Assembly: GCA_014218235.1 (NCBI GenBank)
Contig: CM024758.1
Coordinates: 99,237,698 to 99,301,697 of the forward strand
Direction: 5' to 3'
Length of the DNA stretch: 64,000 nt
Source of the DNA: Colocasia esculenta
Lineage: Eukaryota > Streptophyta > Magnoliopsida > Alismatales > Araceae
Shown: positions 1 through 11,077 of the stretch, one piece after another
Layout of the letters: every line of letters starts with the position of its first letter
Numbering within the stretch: position 1 is the first letter of the stretch
Position numbers and translations under genes: made by a program
The notes under the pieces: model-generated
Told to the model about the DNA's origin: nothing
What the model saw: the letters and a program-made list of their open reading frames with translations, nothing else
The model's database searches: none

Positions 1-252
1 TGATTGCTCCTGTATGATTGCTGTTTATTCTAACTAACACTAACATCCATCGAAGTGTGTTTCTGTGTGAATGCTTTTGGTGAACAGGTTTTAGTTGACG
101 AAATTTTAAAAACCCATTCACCCCCCCCCCCCTCAGGGCTACCTAACTGGGCAACAGGCAGGAGGGGCTTGGTCACACGAGTCTGCGCGCGACTGGCGAG
201 ACCACGTTGCCCTGTTGTGGGGGTTTTGGTGAGAGGATCTTCTGCGAGCCAT
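1..252 (-). pseudogene. Tat-like gypsy element: leader and first gag codons, running off the left edge
   Basis: On the minus strand an ATG (250-252) lies just downstream of a primer-site-like motif, as in plant Tat gypsy elements, and opens a frame starting MARRRSSHQ. It stops after about 37 codons, just before a run of 12 C (121-132), so this copy is broken or misread at a homopolymer. The position, directly inside the LTR at 548-1322, is what identifies it as gag; the short product carries no recognisable domain. The rest of the element lies outside the window. Confidence 0.5.
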
Positions 253-261
253 GGCTGCTGT

Positions 262-282
262 CGTTCCCACAGACGACGCCAA
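262..282 (-). other. Second primer-binding-site-like motif of the Tat element
   Basis: Read on the minus strand this is ttggcgtcgtctgtgggaa, nearly the same as the motif at 521-547 (ggcgccgtctgtggga). The motif normally follows a Tat LTR once; here it occurs twice, 260 bp apart. The copy next to gag is this one. Confidence 0.5.
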
Positions 283-520
283 TGAAGAGACGTGATTTAA
301 GTGTGCCTCCCAAGAGGTATTGTCCCCATGCTTGGGGTTTTGTCATTTAAAAGGACCCTCTTGAGAGAAGAGGTGAGGCTCTTGTTGATAAACGCACACT
401 TGTTCTCACTATCTTTCAATGTGAGATTAAAGAATACATCTACACAGCCACCCCAGTGAGGATAAGGGTGTGCGGGTCTCATGAAGATGAGACGCTCGGG
501 TATGGCGCATGGCCTCTCGT
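283..520 (-). other. Spacer between two primer-site motifs, possibly a second LTR tail
   Basis: About 240 bp separate the two primer-site-like motifs. It is not obviously related to the LTR at 548-1322. On the minus strand it ends ...taaatcacgtctcttca just before the inner motif, which resembles an LTR terminus. It contains a perfect 7-bp hairpin (gtctcat, 4-nt loop, atgagac) at about 477-494. An 81-codon open frame spans it but resembles no family I recognise. Confidence 0.35.
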
Positions 521-547
521 TCGTTCCCACAGACGGCGCCAAAAATT
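521..547 (-). other. Primer-binding site of Tat-like element
   Basis: Minus strand tttttggcgccgtctgtggg, immediately after the LTR end. This motif is the usual primer site and leader start of Tat-lineage plant gypsy elements. It fixes the orientation: the element body runs leftward. Confidence 0.65.
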
Positions 548-1322
548 TGGATGTGATTCCCCGTTCAGGCCTGGGCCGAATGGGCCTCCACTAGGAAGAG
601 AGGGAAGATGGTCTCTGGTGCAGACGATGGCCTGCAAAACCCAGAATGGATCAGGGGGGCCTGGTTGAAGAATCGGGGGGAACCCTCCGATGCCTAAGTC
701 ATATTGGACTGTAGAGGAAGGTTGGAAAGGAAGGTTCGCTGGTGTGTGCTTCGCGCGAGGGTGAGTGAGTGTGCCAAAGGTTGCGTACCTTTGTATGGGG
801 ATTACTTGCACCTTTTATAGCTGAGGGAGATGAAAGGTCCGGACGCTTATCTTCTCCAATGATGACTGGAGGGACGCGCCGGTTCGAGTTCCCAAGCGAG
901 GGGCTTGTCTGTTGAGACGCCTATTGGGATTCCTTGGTTAATGTGTTTGGCCAGGGGGCGCGTGTCGCGTCGTCGCAATAACTGCCTCCAGGAGGCGAAG
1001 GGCTGCCCTGGATCCCCTGGTCGGAAGGTTCCGAGCAGAGGCCTGCTCGGTCACTAGGCAGGCACCTTGGTGCCCGGTGCCCGGAAGCACAGTGCGGGGC
1101 ACTTGGTGGCAGACGGCACCCTGCTCGAACAAGCTTGCGGGGTGTCCAGAGACCACCCCCGAGGCCTTGACTCTGGATGGTCAAGCGTGTTCGGAAGCCT
1201 TCTACCTGAACCCGAGGACACGTGGCTTGAAGTCCGGAGCTCAGATACCTTGATGGGTCATGATTGGCCGTAGTGGGCCGTGATAGGCCCGCAGGCCTAG
1301 GAGGCTAGAAATAGCCTCCACA
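548..1322 (-). repeat. 5' LTR of Tat-like Ty3/gypsy element (about 775 bp)
   Basis: On the minus strand the repeat starts TGTGGAGGC and ends ...ATCACATCCA, followed by the primer site. It matches the plus-strand LTR at 35531-36307 along its whole length and, more weakly, the LTR at 41651-42322, which defines both ends. The flanking base at 1323 starts unrelated AT-rich DNA. A target duplication cannot be checked because the other end lies outside the window. Confidence 0.8.
812..819 (-). promoter_or_regulatory. TATA box in Tat LTR
   Basis: Minus strand ctataaaagg. The same box is conserved in the sister LTR (36033-36040), consistent with the promoter that makes the element's genomic RNA. Confidence 0.55.
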
Positions 1323-3367
1323 TCATCTAATTGATGTACACTTATAATTATGTATATTGATAGCCTTTTATTATATTGTAGATTTTGAAATTATATATGT
1401 TTTTGCATGTTATTAATATTTAGTGATATTATGTCATTTAATTATTAAATTTTATTATGATATGTTATATGTAGAGCGTATGAAATGAGTTATAAAATCT
1501 CAAAATAATAAGAAAATTTAAAATCTAAAAAAATTTTGGATTGCTAGCTTGAACTATTGCGAAATAATATCGTACCACCAAATCACGATTTAGTGTGATT
1601 TAATTGTCCAACAAACTTTGACTTGTTGTAGATTTTTCTTATTTGATAAAGAAGTGAAATGTTATGTATTATACTTATTTTATTAAGAAATATTTATTAC
1701 CCAATTGGGGGAAACTATCTAGTCAGGTGAGCTAGCTCACGAGGAACTATGTAATGTGCTATTGGGTAGTCGGTGCCACTCATTGTTGCCATTGTCAATC
1801 ATCAATTACTAATGTCATTGATCACTACTGCCACCATTGACCGGACCGGTGGCACCACTAGTCATGCCACTATCGCTTGTCACCTCCTCCGACCACACTG
1901 TCTAAGCTACCACATGGCATCATATAGATTATCACTTAATTGGACAAATTTTATTCAGTCGAGTACGTAGTAAATGCTTCTCTATTTTATTACTCACAAA
2001 AAATAAAATTTCATACTTTTTTTTTACTAATTTTATACTATTCTACTTTTTAGGTTGCTTCAACTTATTTTTTACAGATGATAAAACGAGGGTTGAAGAA
2101 TAATATGTATGGACAAAGATATCAATTTGCAAAGTGTATCGAGTTATGCATCCTTTTATCTCCTAAGTTTTTGAAAAATAACACCACACCACGAAAGAAA
2201 AATACATGATCAAACCTTAAAATCTATCGTATCAACAAAATTAAGATAAATAAATTAATAATCTCTAATTATAATATGAGAGATTTTTACTGTAACAAAA
2301 CTTAACATTTATTATAACAAAAGATAATATTTACTATATTAAATTATAATTTTATTAGAGAATAAAAAATAAATTAAATATTTAATAGAAACTTCAGATA
2401 AATTCATCTAAAAAATTATTTTATATTATTTTGAAAATTATTTTATATTATTCTAATTAATTCTTTCTTTTTCTTATCGGTTTTCTTTTTCATGTATAAA
2501 CTTGTTTATTTATAATAATCTAGGTTCTGATCATAGTTGGCAACCGATATATCAACAGGGAATTGGCTGCCGACCGGACAGATGGAAGTAAAGAGGTGCT
2601 TTTCATGAGTTCAGTCTGATGAGCCCATAGTTGCATACAGGGGACTTTTGATGCCCACCACCAGTTGGAACCTTTTCTTCACATGAAAAACTTTTTGTTG
2701 ATTCCTGGGAAAACTCCACCCAGTATAATATTTTCAACGAAAATTTTAGTTTTTGGGTTATTTGATTTTCTTGAAAAATAAAATAATGTCATTTTTCAGT
2801 TCACTTTTGTAGCTACAGTGATAACATGTGAGGCACTATTCACTTAAGTTATTTTTTTAATTTTTTCTCCTCATGTAAGTCACATTTATCAAATCTAATT
2901 AGTTTTTATTAATTGTTTTAATTTTTATTTTTATTATTAAATATCCATAAAATAGTATTCATTTAAGTTAGATTTTTATTTTATTTCTCTTAATTTAAAT
3001 TGTCTATGTCCAAAATTAGTTGTTTTACAATAATTTTTTATTTTATAAAAAATATTTAAATAAAATAAAATTTTGATGAATGATGTACTACTATATGACC
3101 CCCTCTTATTAGAGTTGATCATGATATGTCATGTGCCCCAATGCAACTCTCTACTAAAAACTTACATTTAATACTAACTTTTCATATTATTTTTTAATAT
3201 TCTATTTACATAAATAATCAGTGAAAATATTACTTAAAAAATAAATAAATAATTATAATTTTTATTTTTATGTAAAAATTAATTTCTAATAAAAATATTT
3301 TACATAGAACTAAATAGACCCTTAATTCGTTCTTCCTTCATGATTTTTTTCCCTTGTCTGTGCCGTA
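1323..3367. other. AT-rich intergenic DNA, no gene seen
   Basis: Very AT-rich, with short poly-A/T runs and small direct repeats (for example near 2415-2455). No open frame with family resemblance, no RNA gene and no clear transposon termini were found. Confidence 0.6.
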
Positions 3368-3793
3368 GTGAGATTTCTTTGTACGAAGAAGATTGCTAAA
3401 ATTTTTGACCGCGTACGAAGCTCTCTCTTCCGGGCATCTTCCGAGTGTGGGTTTGATCTTGTTTTTAAGTTTACCGATTTAGAAGAGTGCTTCCCACGCT
3501 GGAAGGTTACTTTTCTTCTGGAGTTGGCAGATGGAAGGAATGTTGTATCGATAACATGTAATTCTCAATTGCATGCCAACTGTGGTCGACGATACAGAGA
3601 TAATTTCTGCCAGAACTTACTTATCATCTTCTTGCCCACATTTGCTTATTATATTACTGACCTACTCTGGTCATCAGGAAGCAAAAAAACTAAAGTCCTG
3701 GATGCTATACGCTCCATCCTTGCCATGGAGCCGAGAGACAAGCCTTATCCGAAACTTGGATTTCACCTCTACGGCATTGGGTCGCCAAGTTAG
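3368..3793 (+). CDS. Unrecognised open frame, 141 codons
   Basis: An open frame in AT-rich DNA with a fairly mixed amino-acid composition, including a hydrophobic stretch (NLLIIFLPTFAYYITDLLW, about residues 83-101) that could span a membrane. I recognise no family. There is no promoter-like element close upstream and no obvious splice context. It may be a chance frame or a decayed exon; it is listed because it is the longest frame in a 4-kb stretch without identified transposon. Confidence 0.15.
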   Translation: MRFLCTKKIAKIFDRVRSSLFRASSECGFDLVFKFTDLEECFPRWKVTFLLELADGRNVVSITCNSQLHANCGRRYRDNFCQNLLIIFLPTFAYYITDLLWSSGSKKTKVLDAIRSILAMEPRDKPYPKLGFHLYGIGSPS

Positions 3794-4477
3794 ATTATTG
3801 TCTCACTCACAATTCTATTTTAAATTTTATATTATATTAATAAAATACAATTCTAAATACTATCACGTAATAACATCAATATAATTTTTCTTAAATAATT
3901 AATTAAAATTTTTTATTAATATTTAACTTATTTTTTAATTTCTGTCGGAACTGTAATTCATCAGATTAAGTGTTATTCTTTCATTTCAGTATATGTTAAG
4001 AAATTCGCACCTAAATCTGTTTTAAAGAAGCATTTTTTAACCACTTAATTCGGATGGAAGACCCCGACCGCAACAAGTACAGAAAACAAGGTAAAGAAAC
4101 GCGATCGAGAGAGCTCTCAGTAGTAAGGCCAAGGTTTTCCACAGGAGAAGACGCCGCCTCAAGCCGGACCGCCGGCTCCTTCTTTTACCCCATCGCCCAC
4201 CCGGCGCGGCGATCAGCGATCTCCCCTTCTCCGGCGCTTGTCCCCGCCTCCGGACAAGACCAAGGTTATCCGAGCAGGCCAGGCGCGCCGAGACCCGCCC
4301 GACACACTGGACCAGGCTGAACCAGCCGCCCTCGTTCCCGTCCGGAGGCGAAGCGTCACGCGGCGAGCAACAAGCACCGGAGAAGAAGAAACAGCATCAC
4401 ATCGCCACGGAGAGGGGGCGGCGGCGGGGAAAAACCCGGAGGAAGCGGCCACCCCGTCCTCGGCGGAGCCCTTCTCT

Positions 4478-4565
4478 TCGGTGTGGTTAAAGCTAGAAAC
4501 TTCATCATCGAGCTCCAGGCATCGGTGTGGTTAAGGCAAGAAAGTTCATCGTCGTGCTCCAGGCA
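4478..4565. repeat. 44-bp direct tandem duplication
   Basis: Two adjacent, about 85 percent similar copies starting tcggtgtggttaa at 4478 and 4522 and ending ctccaggca. Confidence 0.8.
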
Positions 4566-4871
4566 GTAGAACCAAATTAAAAAAAAAAATCAAGAAAACA
4601 GATGAAGCACCAGCAAGTAATTTCCGTCTGGAAAACGTTTCTTCTTCCTCTTATCGCCATCCAGTCCGATCGACTTCGGAGGGGCGATGAAGAACACAGG
4701 CAAAACGGAAAAAGACGGCAGAAAAGATAAAGAAAATAATAGTTGGAACAAGATGTAGAAAGCCCACGAGTAAAGGTGTCAACGGATCAAACTCAGGTCG
4801 GAGGAGCAACTTTCCGACCGCCTCCTTCGCGGCCCTCCACTCCACGGCGGCACACCCTCCCCTCTGCGCGC

Positions 4872-4890
4872 AGAGAGAGAGAGAGAGAGA
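4872..4890. repeat. (GA)n microsatellite
   Basis: Uninterrupted ag dinucleotides; CT-rich on the minus strand, consistent with a 5' UTR tract. Confidence 0.9.
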
Positions 4891-5041
4891 TTTGAGTGGC
4901 CCTCGCGGAGGTGGGAGGACGTAGGGGGATCGTGGGAAAGGGGGAGCCCGTGTCGGAGTGGGGGGGGGGCAGACTTGCCAGTCCGGCGACGGGGACGGTA
5001 AGGCGGGTGGCAAGTGGCAACAACGCTTCGAAAGAAGAAGA

Positions 5042-5065
5042 GGGGGGGGGGGGGGGGGGGGGGGG
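5042..5065. repeat. 24-base G homopolymer
   Basis: Twenty-four consecutive G, then c and four more G. Length is likely to be unreliable in any assembly. The strand could form a G-quadruplex. Confidence 0.9.
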
Positions 5066-5101
5066 CGGGGCGGAGGGGGGTGCTGTCAAGAGGGGATAGA
5101 G

Positions 5102-5139
5102 AGATTAGGGTTTCACGCTCCAAGAGAGCAGTTTAAATA
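5102..5139 (-). promoter_or_regulatory. Candidate promoter: TATA-like box plus telo-box
   Basis: Minus strand ctatttaaac (5131-5140) followed about 20 bp downstream by aaaccctaatctc (5100-5112). Telo-boxes are common near the start of plant housekeeping genes. No downstream gene could be confirmed. Confidence 0.3.
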
Positions 5140-5140
5140 G

Positions 5141-5753
5141 AAAAAGAGAAACTTACACTACACCCTGCAAATTGTGCATATTATAATCTATATCTCCACA
5201 TTCTAATTTTTGTACATTGTATACCTTCATATTTCATCAAAATATCGTCATGCTGTTATTTTCATTTGATTAACATAATTTTTGAAATATCATAATTGCA
5301 AATTACTAATGTGCCCTTTTTATCTTCTCACATCGTAAAAATAATAACATATATAACTCTATTTTTCATATTCTTATACATCCCTTCAAAATCTTATATG
5401 TTACACACTTAACATAACATTTTATTAGCTTTGGACAGTGTTAGATCATGGAGTAATATTTTGCTCTCATGCGGTGAGGGAGCAAATATCCAACTGGAAG
5501 AGTCGGGTGGCCTCTGATTAGTTGTTGGGGGTGCAACACAACTCTCCACAAAAAGTAGTATTTAATATTTGTCAGAACTTAATACAATATATAAGTGGAA
5601 CAAATAGTTGAATAAGTGAAACAAATTTAAATAAATAGAACAAATCTATAACCTATATACTAGAAGAGACACTTTCGATTTTCGTCCAGTCTAATTCTCT
5701 TCCGGTTCAACGATGACTTTTTAGTTCCATGCCCATTTAATTAGTATGAATGG
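5141..5753. other. AT-rich intergenic DNA, nothing recognised
   Basis: No coding signal, terminal repeats or RNA genes seen. Confidence 0.5.
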
Positions 5754-5885
5754 ATGGAGCCGAATCTAATGTATGCTCTTCCAATGCGTGTCCGTTTTCC
5801 ATCTCGTGGGCATGCGTCAATGGCTCCGAATCTGATACATGCTCTTCCAATGCCTTTCTGTTTTCCATCCCACGGGCATGCGTCA
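5754..5885. repeat. 66-bp tandem duplication (2 copies)
   Basis: Copies 5754-5819 and 5820-5885, both with tgctcttccaatgc and ending gggcatgcgtca. The period is a multiple of three, so minus and plus frames stay open across it; I do not take that as coding evidence. Confidence 0.85.
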
Positions 5886-5989
5886 GTTATATGTGTATCA
5901 TCTTCCTCTTCGTCAATTGGCAGTGAAGCCCTGTCCTCTTCCTCTTCCATCTCACAGCCCTGTTTCTCCGTGACGGATAGCTGATATCA

Positions 5990-6213
5990 AGAAAGATACA
6001 ATTTTTTGTGCTTTTTGCAGGTGGTTCAAGTAGAACTGAACGTGCTGGATCCCCGTGACAGCGAAGCTCAAGATGACAAGTGTTGCTGCTTGAGCAACGA
6101 GGTCGGTGCGAGCCGAGGTGCTACTGAAGCGTTGAGGTCGGCTCGGGCCGAATGCGCCCAAGGGATGACGAGACCGCAGTCACCGATCTCCGACCTGCAA
6201 GGCCACCAAGGGT
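5990..6213. other. Left half of the sequence split by the solo LTR
   Basis: GC-richer DNA interrupted at ...aagggtccttg. It continues on the far side of the solo LTR at 8240. Joined, the phrase with ccgatc, aagtcag and gttgcgtacctt resembles the body of the Tat LTRs in this window, so it may be a diverged Tat LTR; this is inference. Confidence 0.35.
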
Positions 6214-7384
6214 CCTTGTGCTAGTTATAGGTGCCCTGCAAGCCAATTCACGTGAGTGATGGCACTTGTAATTATGTACAATATCTTTTGGTAATATTAT
6301 AATGGTATTTTCTCACTATATATTCCATGCGTATGTATACTGTGATGTCCATGGGTCTGTGCAATGGTAATTGGATCATGATGAGATCATGATAATGAGG
6401 CCGATCCTCTTTAAACATAGATCCTAAATATTCCTAGTCATAGGTTACTCAAGAAGGACATTGAGATGACCGGAAGACCGGTGTGCATATACCTGTCCAT
6501 ATGATGGAAGCAGCTGGTCTCATAGCTGCTGTGTGGAGACAGGGATATGGTGCAGGTGCTTATTGGAGAATGAGTTCACTGAATGATCCGTTCTCGGAAT
6601 GCTATATGGTTAATGATACATGATTGTCAGATAGAGATTCTGTAGTCTCAGTTGTGTAACTGGTCCTTAGACTTGAGACACCAAAGATGTATTATTTGAG
6701 TACTCCATTCTTTGATAATGGATTTATAGGTCTGGATGTTCCAGGTCTAGTATAGCCAGTCATTGGGAATGGTAACCAACCTTAAGAAGGCAATTATGTG
6801 TCAATAAAGGATCATCCACTCTCGGTATCATGAGAGGAATATCCCTATTGTCTTACTCAGGCAAATCCCTGGCAGGGTCAATTGGATTTAGTGAGAAGGA
6901 GTTCTCCGGGAGAATCCGATAAGAGTTTGACTTTAACAGATTCCATATAGACCTGACAACACCATGCCTAATATATGGTCTCTGGGATAATAGATGGATG
7001 AGGGACTACAAGTACACAGAACTGTGGGCAGACAGGTCCAATGGATTTGATCACTCGTATCGTCTGAGGATTATGACATAGTGGCCTAGTATGTTCATAA
7101 TCGATGAGTTGAGTGAATTATTATGGAGATAATAATTCACTAAGTCAGAAGGAGTTCTAACGAGTACAACTCACGGCCAGCTCGATATTGGGCCTAGAGG
7201 GTCACACACAAACGGTGGATAACGCGATGAATAGAGGATTGGATATAAGTTATCCAATAAGCCTTATTTAACCCATTATGGACCTATTGGGTAAGACCCA
7301 ATAAGCCTTGATAAGGATCGATTAAGGGAGCATACTAGGATCATGCCACCTCACCCCTTCTGGAAGGAGGACAGCTCATCATCA

Positions 7385-7765
7385 TTAATCATCATTACAT
7401 GACGAGGTGTCCTTGCAAGGTGTCCCTCTTGTCATCATGATATGGTGAGGTGTCCCTGCGAGGTGTCCCTTGTGATGATTAAATGACGAAGTGTCCTTGC
7501 AAGGTGTCCCTCTTGTCATCATGACATGGTGAGGTGTCTCTGCGAGGTGTCCCTTGTCATGATTACATGACGAGGTGTCCTTGCAAGGTGTCCCTCTTGT
7601 CATCATGACATGGTGAGGTGTCTCTGCGAGGTGTCCCTTGTCATGATTACATGATGAGGTGTCCTTGCAAGGTGTCCCTCTTGTCATCATGACATGGTGA
7701 GGTGTCCATGTGAGGTGTCTCTTGTCATCATGACATGATGAGGTGTCCCTGATGAGGTGTCTTTT
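7385..7765 (+). repeat. 84-bp minisatellite made of 42-bp half-units, inside the solo LTR
   Basis: About 4.5 copies of an 84-bp unit; equivalent points fall at 7393, 7477, 7561, 7645 and 7729. Each unit is two related 42-bp halves built on gaggtgtcc...aaggtgtccctcttgtcat. The period is divisible by three, which gives a 101-codon minus-strand frame that is an artefact of the repeat. It ends about 10 bp before the TATA box, a position suited to a U3 enhancer. Confidence 0.9.
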
Positions 7766-7771
7766 AGGCTC

Positions 7772-7779
7772 TATAAATA
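7772..7779 (+). promoter_or_regulatory. TATA box of the solo LTR
   Basis: ctataaatagaagg immediately downstream of the 84-bp array; good match to the plant TATA consensus. Confidence 0.6.
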
Positions 7780-8239
7780 GAAGGGGTTATCTTGAAGTTT
7801 ATGGGCTAGAGCTTGAGAAGAGAAACCACCTACTTCATCCCCCTTCCCGTCTCACCCTCCTGTGCTCTCCTAGGCAAGAGGAGAACTTGGAGGGCCGAGC
7901 CCTCTTGTTGTTGCATCTACTTGCTGCTGTTGGCCGCTGTGTGGCGTTGCACGACTAGGAGGAGTGGCACCACCGGTGTAGGAGGGGTCATCGTCATCGC
8001 CGATCATCCACTGTGTGGATACCGCTAGAGGGAGTCTCGCGAGAGCTCCTTCAAACAAGGACTAGTTCTGCGCTTCAGGGGATATACGATCTCCCTAGGT
8101 GAGATTGTCTCATGCCTTATTTGTATGTATGTTTACATGCACCGTACATCATAGCCCGATCAAGTACATAGATGGAAATCGATTTTTTGTTTTACTTCCG
8201 CTGTGCATGTGATGCCTCAAGTCGATTTCCAACACCTTG

Positions 8240-8322
8240 GTGGTAAGAGACTCTGACGATCAAGTCAGTTCGGGAGGTCAGAGAGAGAGAGTTTGTAGGC
8301 TAGAAGTTGCGTACCTTTTCCT
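8240..8322. other. Right half of the solo-LTR target, up to the gap
   Basis: Continuation of 5990-6213 across the insertion, with a short GA run (8281-8291). It ends at the assembly gap. Confidence 0.4.
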
Positions 8323-8422
8323 NNNNNNNNNNNNNNNNNNNNNNNNNNNNNNNNNNNNNNNNNNNNNNNNNNNNNNNNNNNNNNNNNNNNNNNNNNNNNN
8401 NNNNNNNNNNNNNNNNNNNNNN
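8323..8422. other. Assembly gap (100 N)
   Basis: Exactly 100 N, a conventional placeholder for unknown length. By comparison with the partner LTR at 15927-19129, about 610 bp of LTR end plus the insertion junction should lie here. Confidence 0.98.
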
Positions 8423-11033
8423 CAATCCAACACATGAAAGTTCCACTCTCAATTAAGCTAAAACATGAAAGCAAGTTTAGCATGAATAGCTTACATACAT
8501 GAAGGAGAACATTGCTAACGTGGTTACTCTCATTCGTACGCACGCACATAACCATTTTACATGCTTTAAGCTTGCTGTTTTGACATGATTAAACACTTTG
8601 CAATCTACACCTGAAAGCTATGTTCTCATTCAAACTACAACGTGAGTTAAACACCATGGAATGGGTTACACATAAGTAAGGATTGTCCCTAGCATGGATT
8701 CTACGCATTGTACAATATAACACATGATCATAACCACATTTATGTTGCTGTCCTAACATGAATTCAGATCATCATATCATGGATTCAATTTCACATCCTC
8801 ACATTTTGGTTCACACATTGTACACAATTTCTAATTCACATACTTCACTTTTTACACATTGCACATTTACACATTCACATTTACACATTGTTCACACTAC
8901 ACAATTTGCACATGATCACAATCACATCACATTTTACACTTAGTGTCGTGACACATAGTCCAAAACACCATAGAAGGGAACATCACATCACATACACATA
9001 GACGTCACCTAGGCAATACAGTGACGACTCGTGGAATGGCAGACCGGGAGAACAAGTCTCCACCCTAACCAGTGGTACTTGTCCACCTCCAGGATTTCAT
9101 CCTAATGCCTTAGGATCACAACCCATTGAACCTTCCCATGGGGACTTTTCCATGGTACGGTTCCACAGCCCTCTATGGAAGCAGATCACCACTTGGCACA
9201 GTTTTAACACATTACACATATCGGTTTTTACACACATTTACAACAATGACACTCACATCTCATTCATTCTCTTCATTCGCAACATGACTCTAATTTTCCT
9301 AATCATGCCACTACAGATGACAGAATTATCATTCAGGAAATTTCACCAATCAGGGGGTACACAGAAATTAAAATCATTCACAATGGCATGCATTAATTAC
9401 CCATTTTTGCATGGGAAAATTCATATTGCATGGTATAGTTGTCAAAATGACCTGAGATTAAACCACATGCTGATTTCGGGTTTAGGACCCCACATGCAAC
9501 TTTTCAAATTTTTCTGATCAAAATGCAATTGCATAAATTTAAATAAATCTCGTATTATTCCAAAATTCAATTATCATGGTGTATAACATAAAGTTCAGTT
9601 TAACAGATCATAACCTGATCCCAATATGCACATACCACAGAATTTTTTCAAGGATTTATTACACAAACACACGATTCACTGGAAATTAGCAATCCTACAT
9701 GTTTTCTATTTTCCAAGTATAAATTTGCAGTAAATCACATGACATGGGAAAATTCCAGAAGATTCAGAGCAGAGACTGCGTATAGAAAAACATGATTCAA
9801 CAGGATTAGGGATCATAATTCCCACGAATATTAGGGTCATGGTGAACATACATGGTCATCTTCCATAGGCAATTAAATAAATAATAACTCAACCATCCAC
9901 AATAAATGCACAACCATTCTCCCACACATTCCCACATTCACATTACATAGCATAATAGGTTTACATAGTATCCTCATCTTGAAACATATCGAAAGTAATA
10001 GATATAAGGAGAGAACAGTTCACTGTTCTGTCAGACGAACTTGGCGGTGGTCTCTGGCCGTTCCAGGAGTGGACGGCAAGATCGCTGGACTGCATACGGG
10101 GAATCTGGCGTCAAGGCATTGACGCCGGTTCCTGGTGAGAAATCAGGAAAACACAGACCGAGCTCCAAATAACAGGGTGAATGGGGGATCCAGGACACGA
10201 GGAAATATGTAAAAATCATAAAAACCTACTAGACATCTACATGGACGATAGGGGTAGGTTACTTGCCTCTTGCAAAACTCCAAAGGGATCTAAAGCTTGG
10301 TGAAGCTCTCCTTGGGCAGTCTCAGAAGCTCCCAAGAAGTCTTCACGCCGGGTTCTAGGATGAGATGACTCCAAGATGAGGTCGGGGAAGCCCCCCCTTC
10401 AGTTCAGCTAGCTCCTTGTCGGGGTAGATGGCCAGGAATAGCTTCAGAAGGTCGGATCCAAGCTTGCAAGGTGGTTTTTCTCACAGATTTTCTAGGGTTT
10501 TTTCTTCTCCTTCTTCTCCTCTTGCAAAGAGAGTCAAGAGAGGTTTTCTGGTTGCAAAGGGGTTCAGATATAGGAGAGGGGCCTCTCCATTCCCACAGGG
10601 TTGATGTGAGCCCTTTCAGACCGTTGGAGACAGCTCCCCAATGGGGTGAGCTAGCTTGCTCCCGGAAATCCGGCTCTGCAACGCATGCAGGTCAGAGAAA
10701 TTAATGTCCACATCGCTGGACGCTGGACTTAGTTGGGCGTCCATAGGGTGACGCCTACACAACTCAAACGTCCATTGATATGACGCCAATCTGGTCTTCG
10801 GCCAGAACTCCAAAACATGCAGAAACCATGCACCACTTACACCTATATATGTACCATATGTTACTATTATGTACATACTACCATCATACCATTCATACAT
10901 TATTTACATCTAATTAGACACATGCATACATAAGTATAAATAGTTACTACATACGTAGATATGTACATCTATGCCCTCACAACATGAATTATTTACACGA
11001 AATTAAAATAATGCAACAAAAAAAAAATTGACA
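8423..11033 (-). repeat. 3' LTR of the Tekay-like element, left end lost in gap
   Basis: Collinear with 16540-19129 with numerous small indels. It ends ...ttgaca, abutting the polypurine tract. Relative to its partner it lacks the 'cgagggcctt' just inside the terminus. Confidence 0.85.
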
Positions 11034-11046
11034 CCCTCTCCCCCTT
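11034..11046 (-). other. Polypurine tract
   Basis: Minus strand aagggggagaggg directly before the LTR start; primer for plus-strand DNA synthesis. The identical tract occurs at 59298-59310 in the sister element. Confidence 0.75.
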
Positions 11047-11077
11047 AAAGAAACTTCGTCCTCGAAGTTAGAACGAC

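Larger units (their letters stand above)
4040..5140 (-). other. GC-rich island, possible 5' end of a minus-strand gene
   Basis: About 1.1 kb of GC-rich DNA within AT-rich surroundings. On the minus strand it begins with a TATA-like box and an aaaccctaat telo-box, then a C-rich, CT-repeat-rich stretch typical of plant 5' UTRs. Several overlapping open frames exist (4651-5013, 4779-5123, 4793-5089), all of low complexity and none recognisable; I call no CDS. It could be a gene's promoter and first exon, a gene fragment captured by a transposon, or unrelated GC-rich DNA. Confidence 0.35.
6219..8234 (+). mobile_element. Solo LTR of a copia-type element (2016 bp) with TSD ccttg
   Basis: The repeat starts TGCTAG and ends ...GATTTCCAACA. 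It is flanked by perfect 5-bp target duplications ccttg at 6214-6218 and 8235-8239. No internal domain or second LTR follows, so it is a solo LTR, the usual product of recombination between the two LTRs of one element. The 3' part (cttccgctgtgc ... tttccaaca) is typical of Ty1/copia LTR ends. A TATA box lies at 7772-7779, just downstream of a tandem array. The + orientation is inferred from TATA and terminus style. Confidence 0.8.

Noticed and set aside
890..912. ggttcgagttcccaagcg, resembling a tRNA T-arm
   Set aside because: It lies inside the Tat LTR, has no matching acceptor or anticodon arms, and is not conserved in the sister LTR.
4651..5123. Overlapping proline/serine-rich frames in the GC island
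   Set aside because: Low-complexity translations of CT repeats and the G run, in several frames at once; no coding evidence.
7385..7690. 101-codon minus-strand frame of repeated HDKGHLAETPHH-type motifs
   Set aside because: It is the translation of the 84-bp minisatellite, which stays open because the period is a multiple of three. No gene context.
8235..8250. Degenerate tRNA-Met primer site (cttggtggtaagagac) after the LTR at 8234
   Set aside because: The first bases are the target duplication ccttg, shared with 6214-6218, so the sequence is target DNA and the LTR is solo.
8237..8555. Frames that cross the N gap
   Set aside because: They are produced by translating N as open sequence.
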